A DNA stretch of 64,000 nt from SZAS-103 sp043747745 (GTDB lineage: Bacteria; Pseudomonadota; Gammaproteobacteria; Xanthomonadales; Xanthomonadaceae), in the NCBI GenBank assembly GCA_043747745.1, contig JAYTOP010000049.1, positions 1 to 64,000 of the forward strand, in the 5' to 3' direction. Positions within the stretch are counted from its first letter, which is position 1, and every line of letters starts with the position of its first letter. Made by a program: the position numbers and the translations under genes. The notes below the pieces were generated by a model that searched no databases, was not told the origin of the DNA, and saw nothing but the letters and a program-made list of their open reading frames with translations. Shown here piece after piece: positions 8,945 through 18,094 of this stretch.

Positions 8945-10828
8945 TCAGATCTCGATCTGCGCGCCGAGTTCGACAATCCTGTTGCGCGGAATGCGGAAGA
9001 AGTCGGTCAGCGGGCTCGCATTGCGCGACATGAAAGCGAACAACTTGTCACGCCAGGTCGCCATGCCGGGCTGCCGCGATGCGACGACGCGCTCCTGGCT
9101 CAGGAAATACGTGGTGTCCATCGGGTCCATGCCCAGCCCCTGCCAGCGACAGTCGGTCAACGCGACCGGTATGTGCGGCTGCTCGGCGAACCCATAACGG
9201 AGCCACATCCGATAGAAACCGTTGCCGAGCGGTTCGAGTTTCAGGCGCTGGCTGGGCTCGGCCTGCGGCGTGTCCTCGGTGAGGACGGTGAGGATCACAT
9301 TGACCTCGTGCAGCACCTTGTTGTGCTTGAGGTTATGCAGCAGCGCGTTCGGCACGCCCTCGCGCGCGGCGCTGAGGAACACCGCAGTACCCTGCACGCG
9401 CACCGGCGGATGCTCGGCGAGGCTGTCGATGAACATGCGCAGGTTCAGGCCGCTTTCGAGCCGAGCGATCAGCAACTCGCGACCGCGCCGCCAGGTCGTC
9501 ATCACCACGAACACCAGGCTGCCCACGACCAGCGGGAACCAGCCGCCGTGGAACAACTTCAACGCGTTCGCGCTGAAGAACGCCAGGTCGACCGTCAGCA
9601 GCAGCACGCCGGTGACGGCGACCAGCGCACTCGGCCAGTGCCACAGCCGACGCGCGACAATCAGCGCGAGTCCGCTCGTGATCGCCATGGTGCCGGTCAC
9701 TGCGATGCCGTAGGCCGCAGCCAGGTGGCTGGACGTCTGAAAGCCCAGCACAGCCGCCAGCACCGCGATCAACAGGCCCCAGTTCACCAAGGGCATGTAG
9801 ATCTGCCCGGCACGCTCATCCGAGGTATGGATGACCGGGCTGCGCGGGAACAAGCCGAGTTGGATCGCCTCGCGGGTCATCGAAAAAGCGCCCGAGATTA
9901 CTGCTTGCGAGGCGATCACGGTCGCCACCGTCGCGAGTGCGATCATCGGCATGAGCGCCCATTTCGGCAGCAGCAGGTAGAACGGATTGTCGGCCGCCTC
10001 CGGATGGTGCAGCAGCAACGCGCCCTGCCCGAAATAATTCACCAGCAGCGCCGGCATCACGAACCCGAACCATGCGCAGCGAATCGGGCGTTTGCCGAAG
10101 TGACCCATGTCGGCGTACAGCGCCTCGGCACCGGTCAGTGCCAGTACGACAGCGCCGAGTGCGACGAAGGCCATGTATCCGTTGTTCGCGAAAAACAGCA
10201 CGCCATACTTTGGATTCAACGCCTGCAGGATCTCCGGCGCCGCAACGACCTCCATCACGCCGAACCCGGCGAGGCTGATGAACCACACCAGCATCACCGG
10301 TCCGAAGATCGAACCCATGCGGGCGCTGCCGAATCGCTGCACCGCGAACAGCCCGATCAGCACGATTACCGTCAGCGGCAGCACCCATTCCGCGAGCGTC
10401 GGTTTGAGGACTTCCAGACCCTCGACCGCAGACAGCACCGAAACCGCCGGCGTGATCACGCTGTCACCGTAGAACAGCCCCGCACCGAATACGCCAAGCG
10501 CGAGCACCGTCCATTTCATCTTCGAGTACGAGCGCAGGCCGCGCTGGGCGAGCGTCATCAGCGAGAGGATGCCGCCTTCGCCCTTGTTGCCGGCGCGCAG
10601 AATGAAGAGCACGTACTTGAACGACACCACGAACATCATCGACCAGAAAATCAGCGACAGCACGCCGAGCACGTTCTCCGGTGATGCCGCGATCGCGTGC
10701 TTGCCGGAAAACGCGGTCTGCAAGGTGTACAGCGGACTGGTGCCGATGTCGCCGTACACCACGCCGATCGCGGCCAGCGACAACGCCGCCAGGCGGGCAC
10801 CACGTGGACTCTCGGTTGATTCGCTCAC
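8945..10828 (-). CDS. kup: Kup-family potassium uptake transporter (copy 1)
   Basis: Kup proteins bring K+ into the cell with protons through a 12-helix membrane domain and have a cytoplasmic C-terminal domain. The sequence has VVYGDIGTSPLYT near the start, NKGEGGILSLM, FYGDSVITPAVSVLSA and the C-terminal FRIPRNRIVELG. A GTG start fits best: GAGG lies six bases before it and 627 residues result, the usual family length. A paralogue of similar size lies just upstream on the same strand. Confidence 0.93.
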   Translation of the reverse strand: MSESTESPRGARLAALSLAAIGVVYGDIGTSPLYTLQTAFSGKHAIAASPENVLGVLSLIFWSMMFVVSFKYVLFILRAGNKGEGGILSLMTLAQRGLRSYSKMKWTVLALGVFGAGLFYGDSVITPAVSVLSAVEGLEVLKPTLAEWVLPLTVIVLIGLFAVQRFGSARMGSIFGPVMLVWFISLAGFGVMEVVAAPEILQALNPKYGVLFFANNGYMAFVALGAVVLALTGAEALYADMGHFGKRPIRCAWFGFVMPALLVNYFGQGALLLHHPEAADNPFYLLLPKWALMPMIALATVATVIASQAVISGAFSMTREAIQLGLFPRSPVIHTSDERAGQIYMPLVNWGLLIAVLAAVLGFQTSSHLAAAYGIAVTGTMAITSGLALIVARRLWHWPSALVAVTGVLLLTVDLAFFSANALKLFHGGWFPLVVGSLVFVVMTTWRRGRELLIARLESGLNLRMFIDSLAEHPPVRVQGTAVFLSAAREGVPNALLHNLKHNKVLHEVNVILTVLTEDTPQAEPSQRLKLEPLGNGFYRMWLRYGFAEQPHIPVALTDCRWQGLGMDPMDTTYFLSQERVVASRQPGMATWRDKLFAFMSRNASPLTDFFRIPRNRIVELGAQIEI

Positions 10829-10943
10829 TGCATGCCTCGTTGCACTCGCAAGCCGCGCAGGATACTCCGCTCGCCTCGCATGCGGGGTTAATTTCACGCC
10901 ACACGGGGAAATCGGGCACGAATTGTTCGCGCAACCGTGAACG

Positions 10944-12854
10944 TCAGATTTCGACCTTGGTGCCCAACTCGACCAAGCGGTTGCCGGGGATACGGAAGAA
11001 ATCCGTGGCCGAGGTGGCATTGCGGGCCATGAACGCGAAGATCTTGTCGCGCCACAGCGGCATGCCGACGTGTTCCGCCGCGACGAGCGTCTCGCGACTG
11101 GAGAAGAACGTGGTGTCCATCATGTCGAACTGCGTGCCGCACACGCTCTGCACCAGCGCAGCCGGCACATCGGGTTCCTCGGCGAATCCGAAACGCAGGG
11201 TCATCTGCTTGAAGCCATTGCCCAGGTCGGTGGTTTCGCAGCGTTCTTCCGGTTCGGCATAAGCCGAGTCGAGCGTGCGCACGCTGAGGATCACATTGCT
11301 CTCGTGCAGCACCTTGTTGTGCTTGAGGTTGTGCAATAGCGCATGCGGCACGTTGTTCGCATGCGGGCTCAGGAAAATCGCGGTGCCGGGAACCCGGTGC
11401 GGCGGATGCGCCGCCAGCGAATTCAGAAACGTTGCGAGATCGAGCTGCTGTGCGGACAAGCTTTCGGCGACCAGGATCTTGCCGCGCCGCCAAGTGCGCA
11501 TCATCGTGAAGGCGAGGATGCCCAGCGCGACCGGCACCCATGCGCCGTCGATGAACTTGACCACGTTCGCGCCGAGGAAGGCGATGTCCACCATCAGCAA
11601 CAGTGCGGCGACCGGCAGCACCCAACGTCGCGAGTCGTGCCAGCTGTTCCAGGCCACCACCATCAGCAGCAGGGTATCGATCAGCATCGTGCCCGACACC
11701 GAAACACCATAGGCTGCGGCCAGTTTTGTCGAAGACTGGAACGCAAGTACCAGCAACACGACCAGCACCAGCAGCATGCGGTTGACCGCCGGCACGAAGA
11801 TCTGCCCTTCGGCGCTCGCCGAGGTGTGCCGGATCGTCAGTCGCGGTATGTAGCCCAGCAACATCGCCTGCCGCGCGACCGAGAACGCGCCGGAGATCAC
11901 CGCTTGCGAAGCGATCACCGTCGCCACCGTCGCCAGCCCGATCAGCGGATACAAGGCCCAGCCGGGCGCGGCCATGTAGAACGGATTGTCCTTGGCCGAT
12001 GGGTTTGAGAGCAGGAGCGCGCCCTGTCCGAAATAATTCAGCAACAGCGCAGGCAGCACCAGCCAGAACCACGCAGCGCGAATCGGCGCACGCCCGAAAT
12101 GGCCCATGTCGGCGTACAGCGCTTCGCCGCCAGTGATCGCGAGTACCACTGCGCCGAGGATAAAGTACGAATGCGCACCATGCTCGACGAAAAAGTGCAG
12201 CGCATAGTAGGGGTTGAATGCCGCCAATACCTGCGGCTGGCCGATGATGTGCCAGCCACCGATCGCTGCGATCGCAAGGAACCACAATGCCATCACCGGA
12301 CCGAAGATCCGTCCGACCTTCGCCGAACCATGGCGCTGGAACAGGAGCAGGATCAGCAGGACCACCAGGGTAATCGGCACCACCCACGTCTTCAGATCGG
12401 GCGCTGCGACCTGCAGGCCTTCCACCGCAGCCAGCACCGACACCGCCGGCGTGATCACGCTGTCGCCGAAAAACAGCGATGCGCCGAAAATACCAAGGAT
12501 GCCGATCGCGTAACGCAGCCGCTTGGCATTGCCCAAAGCGCGTTGTGCCAGCGCCATCAAGGCCATGATGCCGCCCTCGCCCTTGTTGTCGGCGCGCATG
12601 ATGATCATCACGTACTTCACCGTGACCACCAGAAACAGCGACCACAGAATCAGCGACAGCAGGCCGACGACGGTCGCATGATCCGGCGTCAGTCCGTAGT
12701 GGTCCAGGAACGCCTCGCGCAGCGTGTACAACGGACTCGTACCGATGTCGCCGAACACCACGCCGACCGCGCCAAGCATCAGCGTACGCATGCTGCCTTG
12801 CGGCTGATGCGAAGGGTGGAGCGTTGAACTGGAACTGGTTTCCGGCACGGACAT
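10944..12854 (-). CDS. kup: Kup-family potassium uptake transporter (copy 2)
   Basis: The 636-residue protein has the same family hallmarks as its neighbour: VVFGDIGTSPLYT, DNKGEGGIMALM, FFGDSVITPAVSVLAA, AITGGEALYADMGHFG and the C-terminal FRIPGNRLVELG. The start codon follows a Ser/Pro-rich leader that differs from copy 1. The open frame continues well upstream through ruvA and ruvC in a different register, but the homology begins at the ATG given. The pair looks like an old tandem duplication. Confidence 0.93.
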   Translation of the reverse strand: MSVPETSSSSTLHPSHQPQGSMRTLMLGAVGVVFGDIGTSPLYTLREAFLDHYGLTPDHATVVGLLSLILWSLFLVVTVKYVMIIMRADNKGEGGIMALMALAQRALGNAKRLRYAIGILGIFGASLFFGDSVITPAVSVLAAVEGLQVAAPDLKTWVVPITLVVLLILLLFQRHGSAKVGRIFGPVMALWFLAIAAIGGWHIIGQPQVLAAFNPYYALHFFVEHGAHSYFILGAVVLAITGGEALYADMGHFGRAPIRAAWFWLVLPALLLNYFGQGALLLSNPSAKDNPFYMAAPGWALYPLIGLATVATVIASQAVISGAFSVARQAMLLGYIPRLTIRHTSASAEGQIFVPAVNRMLLVLVVLLVLAFQSSTKLAAAYGVSVSGTMLIDTLLLMVVAWNSWHDSRRWVLPVAALLLMVDIAFLGANVVKFIDGAWVPVALGILAFTMMRTWRRGKILVAESLSAQQLDLATFLNSLAAHPPHRVPGTAIFLSPHANNVPHALLHNLKHNKVLHESNVILSVRTLDSAYAEPEERCETTDLGNGFKQMTLRFGFAEEPDVPAALVQSVCGTQFDMMDTTFFSSRETLVAAEHVGMPLWRDKIFAFMARNATSATDFFRIPGNRLVELGTKVEI

Positions 12855-12877
12855 GGATGGCTTTCCTTGGCTCGATC

Positions 12878-13468
12878 TCAGCCGCGCAACGCCGACTTCA
12901 GCGCTTTGCGGATGATCGCCTCGACGTCGTCGCCGTCCGCTTGCGCCTTTTCGGCCATCCGCAACGCCTCGGCAGGCTTGTAACCGAGTTGCTGCAACGC
13001 GAGGATCGCCTCGCCGAGCGGATCGGTCGGAACAGGTTTCCCCGCCAGGGTCGCGCCGCCACCGAAATCGCTCGCGCGATCGCGCAGTTCGACGACGATG
13101 CGCTCGGCGGTCTTCTTGCCGATGCCCGGGATGCGCGTGAGCGCGGTCACGTCGGATGTCTGCACCAGGCGCGCAAAATCGGCAACGCTGGCACCCGACA
13201 GGATCGCGAGCGCGATCTTCGCGCCAATCCCGGTCACCTTCTGCACATCGCGGAACAGCCGACGCTCGGACTCGCTCAGGAATCCGTACAGCGACACCGA
13301 ATCCTCTTTCTGCGCGTAGTGGGTGAACAACGCGACCTCGCGGCCGACTTCGGGCAGATCGTAGAACGTACTCATAGGCGCTTCGAGTTCGTAACCGACG
13401 CCGTGCACGTCCAAGACAAGCCATGGCGGCTGTTTGTGGATCACCGTTCCCTTGAGTCTGCCGATCAT
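12878..13468 (-). CDS. ruvA: Holliday junction DNA-binding subunit RuvA
   Basis: RuvA binds the four-way junction and loads RuvB. The 196-residue protein starts MIGRLKGTVI, has the OB-fold N-terminus, helix-hairpin-helix motifs around 70-140 (VTGIGAKIALAILSG and IPGIGKKTAERIVVEL), and the C-terminal RuvB-binding domain (EAILALQQLGYKPAEALRM). Its start directly adjoins the ruvC stop. Confidence 0.96.
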   Translation of the reverse strand: MIGRLKGTVIHKQPPWLVLDVHGVGYELEAPMSTFYDLPEVGREVALFTHYAQKEDSVSLYGFLSESERRLFRDVQKVTGIGAKIALAILSGASVADFARLVQTSDVTALTRIPGIGKKTAERIVVELRDRASDFGGGATLAGKPVPTDPLGEAILALQQLGYKPAEALRMAEKAQADGDDVEAIIRKALKSALRG

Positions 13469-14029
13469 TTATTTTCTCCCCCACGCGAGTGTCACGTTGA
13501 CGCCCAGCCGCTGCGCCGTTGCGCGCACATGCGCATGCGTGATCGCGACCGCAAGCGCGTCGGCCGCATCGGCCTGCAACTTGCCCTGCAGGTTGAGCAT
13601 GATGCCGACCATGTGCTGGACCTGGGTTTTTTCCGCGCCGCCGCTGCCGACCACCGCAAGCTTGATTTCCTTCGCTGAGTATTCGTGGATCGGCAAGTCG
13701 CGCAACACCGCCGCGCACATCGCCGCTCCGCGCGCCTGACCGAGCTTGAGCGCCGAATCGGGATTGCGCGCCATGAACACTTTCTCGATCGCGACTTCCT
13801 GCGGCTGGTATTTCTCGATCACCTCGCCCAGACCGTCGAGCAATCGCTTGAGCCGCTGCGGAAACTCGCCGTCGCCGAGCAGCATCAATGGCGCGTGATA
13901 AACATGGGTGGTGCGGCCGCTGGCGTCGCAATCGACGACGCCGACGCCCGTGCGCTGCGAGCCCGGATCAATGCCGAGGATGCGGATGATGGGGCGGAGA
14001 TCCGGGGCTGGGGTCTGGGGACTGGGCAT
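13469..14029 (-). CDS. ruvC: Holliday junction endonuclease RuvC
   Basis: RuvC resolves Holliday junctions by paired cuts. It has the RNase-H-like core with RILGIDPGSQRTG (first catalytic Asp), VAIEKVFMARNPDSA (Glu), and a final Asp-rich DAADALAVAITHAH. Family members begin right at the RILGID strand; here ATG codons occur only 13-17 residues earlier, and the extra residues PSPQTPAPD are the translated C-rich arm of heptamer element C. The ATG at 14029 is used; 14032 and 14041 are alternatives. Confidence 0.95.
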   Translation of the reverse strand: MPSPQTPAPDLRPIIRILGIDPGSQRTGVGVVDCDASGRTTHVYHAPLMLLGDGEFPQRLKRLLDGLGEVIEKYQPQEVAIEKVFMARNPDSALKLGQARGAAMCAAVLRDLPIHEYSAKEIKLAVVGSGGAEKTQVQHMVGIMLNLQGKLQADAADALAVAITHAHVRATAQRLGVNVTLAWGRK

Positions 14030-14146
14030 CATGCGACGCAACGATGATCGTTACGCGTGTAGGCCGGAATGGCACGCACGAATCCGCGATAGCACAAGCG
14101 GTGATCGCGTTTGCGTGTCCCGATCCCCCAGCCTCCAGTCCCTGCC
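14004..14146. repeat. paired G-array element C (GGGGCTG type), ruvC-yebC gap
   Basis: The G arm GGGGCTGGGGTCTGGGG is at 14004-14020 and continues to 14026. The C arm CCCCCAGCCTCCAGTCCC lies at about 14125-14142, ending at the yebC stop. The spacer is about 97 bp and includes GCACGAATCCGCGATAGC (14076-14093), the inverted relative of a segment in element B. The G arm lies inside the ruvC reading frame. Confidence 0.8.
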
Positions 14147-14872
14147 CTACCCATATGCATCCGCCGGCAGATCGGCATTCGAATACACGTTCTGTACGTC
14201 GTCGAGGTCGTCGAGCCATGCCAGCAGTTTCGCGACGGCCTGCGCGGTGTCGCCAACGACGGCGATATCGTTCTCGGCGCGGTAGGTGACTTCGGCAATG
14301 TCGGGCGTGAGTCCTGCGGTTTCCATCGCGGTCTTCACCGACTGGAATGCATCGGGCGCGGTGAGCACGTCGATCGCACCATCTTCGGGATACACCACGA
14401 CATCGTCGGCCCCAGCCTCGATCGCGGCATCGGTAACGCGCTCCTCATCGCCGCTAGCAAAGTGCAGCACGCCGCATTTCTTGAACAGGAACGCGACTGA
14501 GCCATCGGTGCCGAGGTTGCCGCCGAACTTGCCGAACGCGTGCCTGACATCGGCGACGGTGCGCACCTTGTTGTCGGTCAGGCAATCCACGATCACCGCG
14601 ACGCCGCCGGGCGCGTAGCCTTCGTAGCGGATTTCCTCGTAGTTCACGCCTTCGAGTTCGCCGCTGGCCTTCTTGATCGCGCGCTCGATCACGTCCTTGG
14701 ACATGTTCGCGGACAGAGCCTTGTCGATCGCGGCGCGCAGACGCGCATTGGCGCCGGGGTCGCTGCCGATGCGTGCGGCGACGCTGATCTCGCGGATGAT
14801 CTTCGTGAAGATCTTGCCGCGCCGGGAATCCTCGGCGTTCTTGCGGCCTTCGATCGACGGTCCCCTACCCAT
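14147..14872 (-). CDS. yebC: YebC/TACO1-family protein
   Basis: YebC-family proteins are annotated as transcription regulators and, more recently, as ribosome-associated factors for difficult peptide sequences. The 241-residue protein shows the family core RRGKIFTKIIREI, RLRAAIDKALSANM and YEGYAPGGVAVIVDCLTDN. The N-terminus MGRGPSIEGRKNAED is the form known from xanthomonads rather than the enterobacterial one. It heads the ruv run. Its 5' end is duplicated at the start of the next upstream gene (16567). Confidence 0.94.
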   Translation of the reverse strand: MGRGPSIEGRKNAEDSRRGKIFTKIIREISVAARIGSDPGANARLRAAIDKALSANMSKDVIERAIKKASGELEGVNYEEIRYEGYAPGGVAVIVDCLTDNKVRTVADVRHAFGKFGGNLGTDGSVAFLFKKCGVLHFASGDEERVTDAAIEAGADDVVVYPEDGAIDVLTAPDAFQSVKTAMETAGLTPDIAEVTYRAENDIAVVGDTAQAVAKLLAWLDDLDDVQNVYSNADLPADAYG

Positions 14873-15079
14873 GCGTCTTCCTGCGGATGTGCCGACAATG
14901 ACCGGCGAATTTTACGCGATTACGCAACGCGTGCCGACAATCGATCCAGATCACGCAATGCGACCGCAAGTACATTTCGACGATGTGGCACCCATTCGCA
15001 CGCTGGATCGCTTGTTGCTGCATAACCACAGACCATGCGGCAGCAAAATCGGACGCTCACCGGCGTGACCGGCGCTTCT

Positions 15080-16567
15080 TCATTCTGCTGGCGTCGCGAT
15101 CGTCCGCGCATGACCGGGTTCGTTCTTCCCGTGTCGCCTGACAATCCGGTCGACGAGCCACACGGCGGCGGTCACCGCCATCAGCAATTCCTCTGGACGG
15201 TACGGTACCGAATAACGCGGCTCCGCCTGCAACACAGTATGGATGGCAGTCAGATACAGCAGCAGCAGCGCGATGATCCCTTCGGCAAACCCGGCCTTGC
15301 TCGAACGCCGCAGAAACCGCAAGGCAATCACGAGCGTCGCCAGCAATGCCAACGCGAAGAACAGTGGATTGAACATTTCGAACGCCGCTTTCATCCACTT
15401 GAGTGCGGGAACGTGGGTGAATGGCGAAACCGGCGTGACGAGGAAATAGATGTCGCCCGAGCCGACATGGACACCCCAATCCCACAGGCTGAAAGGCTTT
15501 TTCAACAGATACCAGGTCAGGTAATACCCGGGCCGCTGTTTCATTCGATCCGCCATCAGGCGCAATCCGGTGGAAGGTTTTGCCAGGAATGCTTGCTCCT
15601 CGTCAGCTTCGCTCCGGTAGACCGCATCCGCTATCGGGTTCGAGAACCGCGCGTTAAGAGCATCGAGATAAATGGGCCAGGAACCTTGAACGAAATTTTG
15701 TGCCGCGCGCTCGTAGCTGGCTGCTGGACGGGGAATGGCAGCGTTGCGCAGCGCCCAACCGGACGGTCCTATCAGGTAGATCGCAACGAGCACAACAGCG
15801 AGTTGCGCCTGGCGTCGGAACAATAGTGCGCCACCCGCGACGAGCGGGAACAACGCGATGAGGGGATTGACAAGATAGGCCGCTGCGAACGTCAATCCCG
15901 AACCTGCCGCAAGCCAGACGCTGTTGCGGCGCTGCGCTCGAAGCAGCAGCCAGACCGCAAGCAAGAGCACGAACCCAAACAGCGTCTCGCTGAGCAAAAC
16001 TCCCGTGAAGGAAATCAGGTGCGGCCAAAGCGCCGTCAAAACGCCGACGCATAGCGACGGACTGCGGCCCAACCAGAAGCGTGCGACCGCGATCGCCAGA
16101 AGAACCGTCAACGCGCCCAGGATGGCCTGTGCGACATATGTGTAGGCGATCCAGGTCGCAGGCTCTGCAACCAGGGCCATGCGTCCATGTCCGGCGGCGC
16201 GTAGATACAAGCCGGCGTTGCCTGCAAGTCTGATCGCTACCGCCAGCATCGCCGGGTAGCCGGGACCGCGGTAGCTGTCCGGGATGATCGGTCCGTCGCT
16301 GGGCAAGGTCGACGAGAATGTGTCTGCATGGGTCATGTTCCACGCGTAGAGCACGTACTGGTTAATGTCACCCGCGATCGGATTCTCCACCTTGGCGTCG
16401 AACAGGTAGAACGCGCGCAGCAGCAGAGCCAGAAGAACGATCGCTGCGGCGATAGCGACAAAGCGCGACTTCAACGCGCGATCGCTCGATTCCGCATCTG
16501 TGTCGATCATGGAGCGCTTGGTATCTTCGGCGTACTTGCGGCCTTCGACGGACGATCCGCTACTCAT
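15080..16567 (-). CDS. multi-spanning membrane glycosyltransferase-like protein (GT-C/PMT type)
   Basis: A 495-residue inner-membrane protein with about ten hydrophobic segments. An early DINQYVLYAW region sits where GT-C enzymes carry their catalytic acid (E/D) in the first periplasmic loop, and a RYSVPYRP motif near the end is common in the ArnT/PMT-like group. Such enzymes use polyprenyl-linked sugars. Its first 18 residues (MSSGSSVEGRKYAEDTKR) copy the YebC N-terminus, and the DNA matches too; Met20 may be the original start. Grouped with hydrolase, methyltransferase and GtrA genes on the same strand. Substrate unknown. Confidence 0.7.
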   Translation of the reverse strand: MSSGSSVEGRKYAEDTKRSMIDTDAESSDRALKSRFVAIAAAIVLLALLLRAFYLFDAKVENPIAGDINQYVLYAWNMTHADTFSSTLPSDGPIIPDSYRGPGYPAMLAVAIRLAGNAGLYLRAAGHGRMALVAEPATWIAYTYVAQAILGALTVLLAIAVARFWLGRSPSLCVGVLTALWPHLISFTGVLLSETLFGFVLLLAVWLLLRAQRRNSVWLAAGSGLTFAAAYLVNPLIALFPLVAGGALLFRRQAQLAVVLVAIYLIGPSGWALRNAAIPRPAASYERAAQNFVQGSWPIYLDALNARFSNPIADAVYRSEADEEQAFLAKPSTGLRLMADRMKQRPGYYLTWYLLKKPFSLWDWGVHVGSGDIYFLVTPVSPFTHVPALKWMKAAFEMFNPLFFALALLATLVIALRFLRRSSKAGFAEGIIALLLLYLTAIHTVLQAEPRYSVPYRPEELLMAVTAAVWLVDRIVRRHGKNEPGHARTIATPAE

Positions 16568-16614
16568 GGGTCTTTCCGCGTTGTGCGATGGCGACCATCC
16601 ACTTTACTCCGGAA

Positions 16615-17241
16615 CTACTCTGCGCCGAAGCGCCCACCCCGCAAGAACGCAATCGTGTGCTGCGCGGCCAGATCCGAATACACCAGCCCGGTGTGCGCGG
16701 CGGAGATCACGCGGTGATCGGTGATGCCCGGCAGGCGGGTTTCCTCGACCGCGACCGTACCGTCGTGCGGTGCGGTCACGCCGCCGAGCAGGAAGCCCAG
16801 GCCGATCGGCAGTCGTCCGGCGATCACCCCGAGTTGCTGCGGGCCGTCCCAGCGTTCCAGCCCGTTTTCGAGCAGTTCGATGCTGCGGCCCAGCATCGCC
16901 GAACCCCCGGGGATGCCCTTCAATGAACGCGCTGCCGCGCTGCCGCGCAAGGGCGCACCGAGGCAGACGATGCGCCCATCGATCAGTTCGGGATGGCGCT
17001 GCACGATCAGCGCCGCGACCAGGCCGCCGAGGCTGTGCCCGACCAGGTGCACCTGGCTGCTGCCGAACGTGCCGATGAGGTCGCGCAGGCGTCCGCTGGC
17101 GACATCGATACCATCGCGCACCGTGGCGTAGTCGAAAGTCTGCGCATCGAAACCCGCAGCATCCAGCCGCCGCGAGAGATAGCTCATCGCGATGCCGCGC
17201 AACCACAGACCGTGCAGCAGGATGACCGTCGGTCGACTCAT
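16615..17241 (-). CDS. alpha/beta-hydrolase (lipase/esterase-like)
   Basis: A 208-residue single-domain hydrolase. The N-terminal VILLHGLWLRG gives the oxyanion strand, GHSLGG around residue 68 is the nucleophile elbow (Ser), and a late DHRVISAAHTG supplies a His; an Asp candidate lies in HDGTVAV. No signal peptide is seen, so it is probably cytoplasmic. Substrate unknown; the neighbours suggest lipid or glycan metabolism but do not prove it. Confidence 0.8.
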   Translation of the reverse strand: MSRPTVILLHGLWLRGIAMSYLSRRLDAAGFDAQTFDYATVRDGIDVASGRLRDLIGTFGSSQVHLVGHSLGGLVAALIVQRHPELIDGRIVCLGAPLRGSAAARSLKGIPGGSAMLGRSIELLENGLERWDGPQQLGVIAGRLPIGLGFLLGGVTAPHDGTVAVEETRLPGITDHRVISAAHTGLVYSDLAAQHTIAFLRGGRFGAE

Positions 17242-17329
17242 GATGTTCCAAATACGTACTTGGGGTCTTTCGATGACCCACGGGATTTCCGCGCGCGGAT
17301 GGCGGCGCGGTGCAATGGCGTTGCGGTCG

Positions 17330-18082
17330 TCACGGAATGGACGGCCCGGCGCCTTTCGCGGTAGCGATGAGGTAGATGGAGGTGCCGAACGGGAATCCCA
17401 TGTGCGGAATCAACCGCGATTCGAATCCGAAAACGAGCGTCAGAAGCCGGTTCGTGAAATGTCCGGGCATTGTGGCATCGCTTTTCGACTCCCCTCCCCT
17501 GACCCTGGAAATCAGCCTCGCCATGGCGATCGGCGGGAACAGCAGGCTGTTGAAGTAGCCGGCGCATTCCACCTTGAGCCCCGCCGATTCCGCCAGCGCC
17601 GCGAGCGAACCAAGGCGGTAACGCCGCTTGTGATGGTGAAATCGGTCGTGGCCCGAAAACAGCCATTGGTACGCTGGCACCGTCACCAGCAGTCGTCCGC
17701 CAACGCCAAGGCAGGTCGCCAGCGAACGCAGGGACTCCTTGTCCTCTTCGACATGTTCGAGCACATCCAGCGCAACCACGAGATCGAAACGGCGGGAGCC
17801 GTGATAAGGATGATCCGTCGGCAGCTTGCCCGGCATGCAATCCATACCGAGCTCCGCCACACAGTTCGCCACCGTCGCCGGATCCATGTCGAAGGCCGCG
17901 ACATGTCCAAAGCGGGAAAGCAGTTCGATATTTCCGCCAGGTCCGCAGCCGGCTTCGAGGATCTTTGCATCAGTCGGCAAGCGCATACGGGCAATGAGCG
18001 ACGCAAGCACCTTCCTCCTCGCACAGAACCACCAATGCGTGGACTGCGAGGCGCGCATTTGAAGGTAGGCGTCCCTTTCCAT
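17330..18082 (-). CDS. class I SAM-dependent methyltransferase
   Basis: A 250-residue protein with the Rossmann SAM-binding motif I ILEAGCGPGGN (about 41-51), motif II VAAFDMD and FDLVVALDVLEHVEED as the motif III/IV region. The N-terminal HWWFCARRKV resembles the WW-F-xxR box of methyltransferases in polysaccharide and lipid loci. A hydrophobic stretch near residue 185 (YFNSLLFPPIAMARL) may touch the membrane. Next to gtrA (12 bp gap) and likely co-transcribed. Confidence 0.85.
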   Translation of the reverse strand: MERDAYLQMRASQSTHWWFCARRKVLASLIARMRLPTDAKILEAGCGPGGNIELLSRFGHVAAFDMDPATVANCVAELGMDCMPGKLPTDHPYHGSRRFDLVVALDVLEHVEEDKESLRSLATCLGVGGRLLVTVPAYQWLFSGHDRFHHHKRRYRLGSLAALAESAGLKVECAGYFNSLLFPPIAMARLISRVRGGESKSDATMPGHFTNRLLTLVFGFESRLIPHMGFPFGTSIYLIATAKGAGPSIP

Positions 18083-18094
18083 GCTCGACCCCGC

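Noticed and set aside
10944..13931. A possible fusion of Kup with an upstream domain (995 codons open)
   Set aside because: The part before 12854 overlaps ruvA and ruvC in another register, is Arg/Ala/Gly-rich without homology, and Kup homology starts at the ATG at 12854.
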